A stretch of DNA of 9,334 bases from JAYVIQ01 sp043770215 (lineage in GTDB: Bacteria > Bacteroidota > Bacteroidia > Cytophagales > JAAEPT01), in contig JAYVIQ010000006.1 in NCBI GenBank assembly GCA_043770215.1, forward strand, positions 1 to 9,334, read 5' to 3'. Below, in pieces: positions 8,179 to 9,334 of the stretch; within the stretch, counting starts at the first letter, position 1, and the number at the start of each line of letters is the position of its first letter. A program made the position numbers and the translations under genes. The notes beneath the pieces are model-generated. The model saw nothing but the letters and a program-made list of their open reading frames with translations. It had not been told where the DNA came from and did no database searches.

Positions 8179-8192
8179 ATTTAGATAAGATA

Positions 8193-8774
8193 ATGGGAAA
8201 AGTAATCGTTTGGTACTGGAATCTGTTACATTATTGTTTGTTTTTACTTTACTGCAAGTTATACTATGTGACTAAGTTTCTTAGTCCAAGTTTTTGGTTT
8301 GTGAAACTATCGTTTATGAACAAATATTTTGATAAACATGGGGTTACATATTTCACAAGTTCAGCAGAAAACAATGCTTATAACAATGAAAAATATGGCG
8401 TCAATAGCATTTGGGCTGGTGGGGGTATGGTTTGTGTATTTATGTGTATTGAGTTAATTGTCTTAAATTTCATACAATGTGTATCTGGGTTTCTTTTTAT
8501 TTACAAGTTGTTAATAATGAAATCTTTATTGCCGATTTTATTCGTTTTTTTATTAGTTACAATTGGTTATATCTTTAATTATTATACATTATTCAAAAAA
8601 GATAGGTATTTGTTTTTTTTTAAAGAATTTAGTAAGTTCTCAAAAAAAGAAAGAAGAAAATATTTTTTTGTATCGTTTTGTATTTTTTCAGTTTTACTTG
8701 TAATTGTTTCTTATAGTTTTCATGAGGTTATTTTTCTTGCGAAACAAAAAAAGTTTGGCGTTAGAAACATGTAA
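8193..8774 (+). CDS. Small multi-spanning membrane protein, candidate immunity protein
   Basis: 193 aa; not assigned to any family I recognise. Hydrophobic segments lie at about 8-28 (Trp/Tyr/Leu-rich), 78-106, 111-131 and 157-178, so up to four membrane helices are likely. A polar stretch of about 40 residues (40-75, including ENNAYNNEKYG) lies between the first two, and a basic Lys/Arg loop (about 142-156) precedes the last. It has no cleavable signal peptide and no enzyme motif. It starts 14 nt after the toxin stop codon, so it is probably translated from the same mRNA. Position directly behind an RHS C-terminus is the usual place for a cognate immunity gene, and a membrane protein is what a membrane-active payload would call for; this is inference. 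The gene is very AT-rich (hand counts of 12/60 and 16/60 G+C in two lines), unlike the gene after it, suggesting it moves with the toxin tip. It could instead be an accessory membrane protein. Confidence 0.7.
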   Translation: MGKVIVWYWNLLHYCLFLLYCKLYYVTKFLSPSFWFVKLSFMNKYFDKHGVTYFTSSAENNAYNNEKYGVNSIWAGGGMVCVFMCIELIVLNFIQCVSGFLFIYKLLIMKSLLPILFVFLLVTIGYIFNYYTLFKKDRYLFFFKEFSKFSKKERRKYFFVSFCIFSVLLVIVSYSFHEVIFLAKQKKFGVRNM

Positions 8775-8848
8775 ACGCTACTCTACAAACATAAAATTGG
8801 TTTATAAAAAACAGTTAAATTAAAAAAGCATATTAAAAACATAAAAAA

Positions 8849-9265
8849 ATGAAAATACTACTTACAAGTACCCTGTTATTATTAGCAAGCCTAGGGCTAA
8901 CCGCCCAAAGCAGCTATGAGCTTAAATATGATGCAGCAGGCAACCGCTACATGCGTAAATCTATCACCATAAACCCTGCCCGTAAAGGTGCAGAAGAAAC
9001 TTTGGTAGATAAGCAAGGAGATTTTACCTTTGAGATTTCTCCAAACCCTACATTAGGTAAGCTTCTTATACACACAGATGAGAACTTCCAGACTAAAGAA
9101 GACAAAAAAGCAAAAGTGTTTGATATGAACGGAAATCAAATATATAGTGCAGACATAAAAGACCAAGATGTTACTATAGACTTGTCTAGCATGCCTACAG
9201 GCACCTACATTATAAAAATTACCGCCAAAGATTATCTAAGTGATTGGAAAGTGGTGAAGATGTAG
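8849..9265 (+). CDS. Small secreted protein with YD-like motif and T9SS sorting domain
   Basis: 138 aa. Sec signal peptide about 1-19 (MKILLTSTLLLLASLGLTA|Q). The short mature N-terminus contains YELKYDAAGNRYMRKSI (23-39), which resembles one RHS/YD repeat strand. Residues about 59-138 match a T9SS type A sorting domain (Por_Secre_tail type): FEISPNPTLGKL, a KVFDMNGNQI strand, the LSSMPTGTYIIKI block and the terminal WKVVKM. Such domains direct export across the outer membrane and are then cleaved by the PorU sortase, often with attachment to A-LPS. Nothing else in the protein looks catalytic. It lies 74 nt after the membrane protein, behind an A-rich leader with no visible Shine-Dalgarno or clear -7 box, and may be in the same operon. 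Its base composition is more balanced than its neighbour's (28/60 G+C in line 8941). The toxin has a YD shell but no sorting tail, so a partner role in export or anchoring is plausible but unproven. Confidence 0.85.
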   Translation: MKILLTSTLLLLASLGLTAQSSYELKYDAAGNRYMRKSITINPARKGAEETLVDKQGDFTFEISPNPTLGKLLIHTDENFQTKEDKKAKVFDMNGNQIYSADIKDQDVTIDLSSMPTGTYIIKITAKDYLSDWKVVKM

Positions 9266-9292
9266 AGTCCTAAATCCTCAAAGGGGACTTTT
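9266..9292 (+). terminator. Possible terminator after the T9SS-sorted gene
   Basis: AGTCC (9266-9270), starting immediately after the stop codon, pairs with GGACT (9285-9289). An alternative fold pairs TCCTC (9275-9279) with GGGGA (9283-9287) around an AAA loop. Only four T follow (9289-9292), so the U-tract is short. The position supports the end of the transcription unit, but the signal is moderate. Confidence 0.45.
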
Positions 9293-9312
9293 CGAGCTAG
9301 ATTTTAAGTCAA

Positions 9313-9333
9313 TAGGTTACTTTGAGTAAACTA
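9313..9333. repeat. Inverted repeat at the right edge
   Basis: TAG-G-TTACT (9313-9321) pairs with AGTAA-A-CTA (9325-9333) around a TTG loop: eight base pairs with one G·A mismatch. It lies outside any gene and is followed by the end of the window, so a U-tract or a matching copy beyond the edge cannot be seen. It could be part of a second terminator or a dyad operator for the next gene. Confidence 0.4.
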
Positions 9334-9334
9334 G

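Overview
The window looks like a piece of a Flavobacteriia (Bacteroidota) chromosome. The evidence is an AT-rich background, A-rich leaders without a clear Shine-Dalgarno in front of the genes, Sec signal peptides cut before Gln, an N-terminal 'GNVGIGT' fibre protein, and a small protein ending in a type 9 secretion system (T9SS) type A sorting domain. All genes lie on the + strand. No RNA gene, CRISPR array, transposase or integrase was seen.

Layout. Positions 1-54 hold at most the last codons of an upstream gene, followed by a rho-independent terminator (55-84). Positions 85-395 are an AT-rich intergenic region with a possible Bacteroidota -7 box. Next come a secreted tail-fibre-like protein with a C-terminal coiled coil (396-1658), a giant secreted Tc/RHS toxin of 2154 aa (1714-8178), a small multi-spanning membrane protein starting 14 nt after it (8193-8774), and a 138-aa secreted T9SS-sorted protein carrying one YD-repeat-like motif (8849-9265). 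A hairpin that may be a terminator follows (9266-9292), and a second inverted repeat sits at the window end.

Interpretation. The large protein has the order of a fused TcB-TcC toxin cocoon: signal peptide, SpvB domain, seven FG-GAP/VCBS calcium loops, TcdB-middle-like region, about 14 YD repeats, and an RHS core ending in DPTGE. A polymorphic C-terminus of about 341 aa follows. It begins with a GC-rich poly-Gly/Tyr/Ser linker and ends in a very regular double glycine zipper: seven glycines at exact four-residue spacing, a Pro-containing turn, then eight more at the same spacing. I infer a membrane-inserting payload, with the adjacent four-helix membrane protein as its immunity protein. The RHS chain has no T9SS sorting tail of its own, whereas the small last gene has one next to a YD-like strand, so it may help export or anchor the toxin. 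The fibre protein may act at the surface.

Two sequence details bear on regulation or evolution. A G7 tract inside the glycine zipper would give an immediate stop if it lost one G, and would fuse the toxin in frame to the membrane protein if it gained one. There is also a sharp compositional mosaic (GC-rich linker, very AT-rich immunity candidate, more balanced last gene), consistent with exchange of toxin-tip and immunity cassettes.
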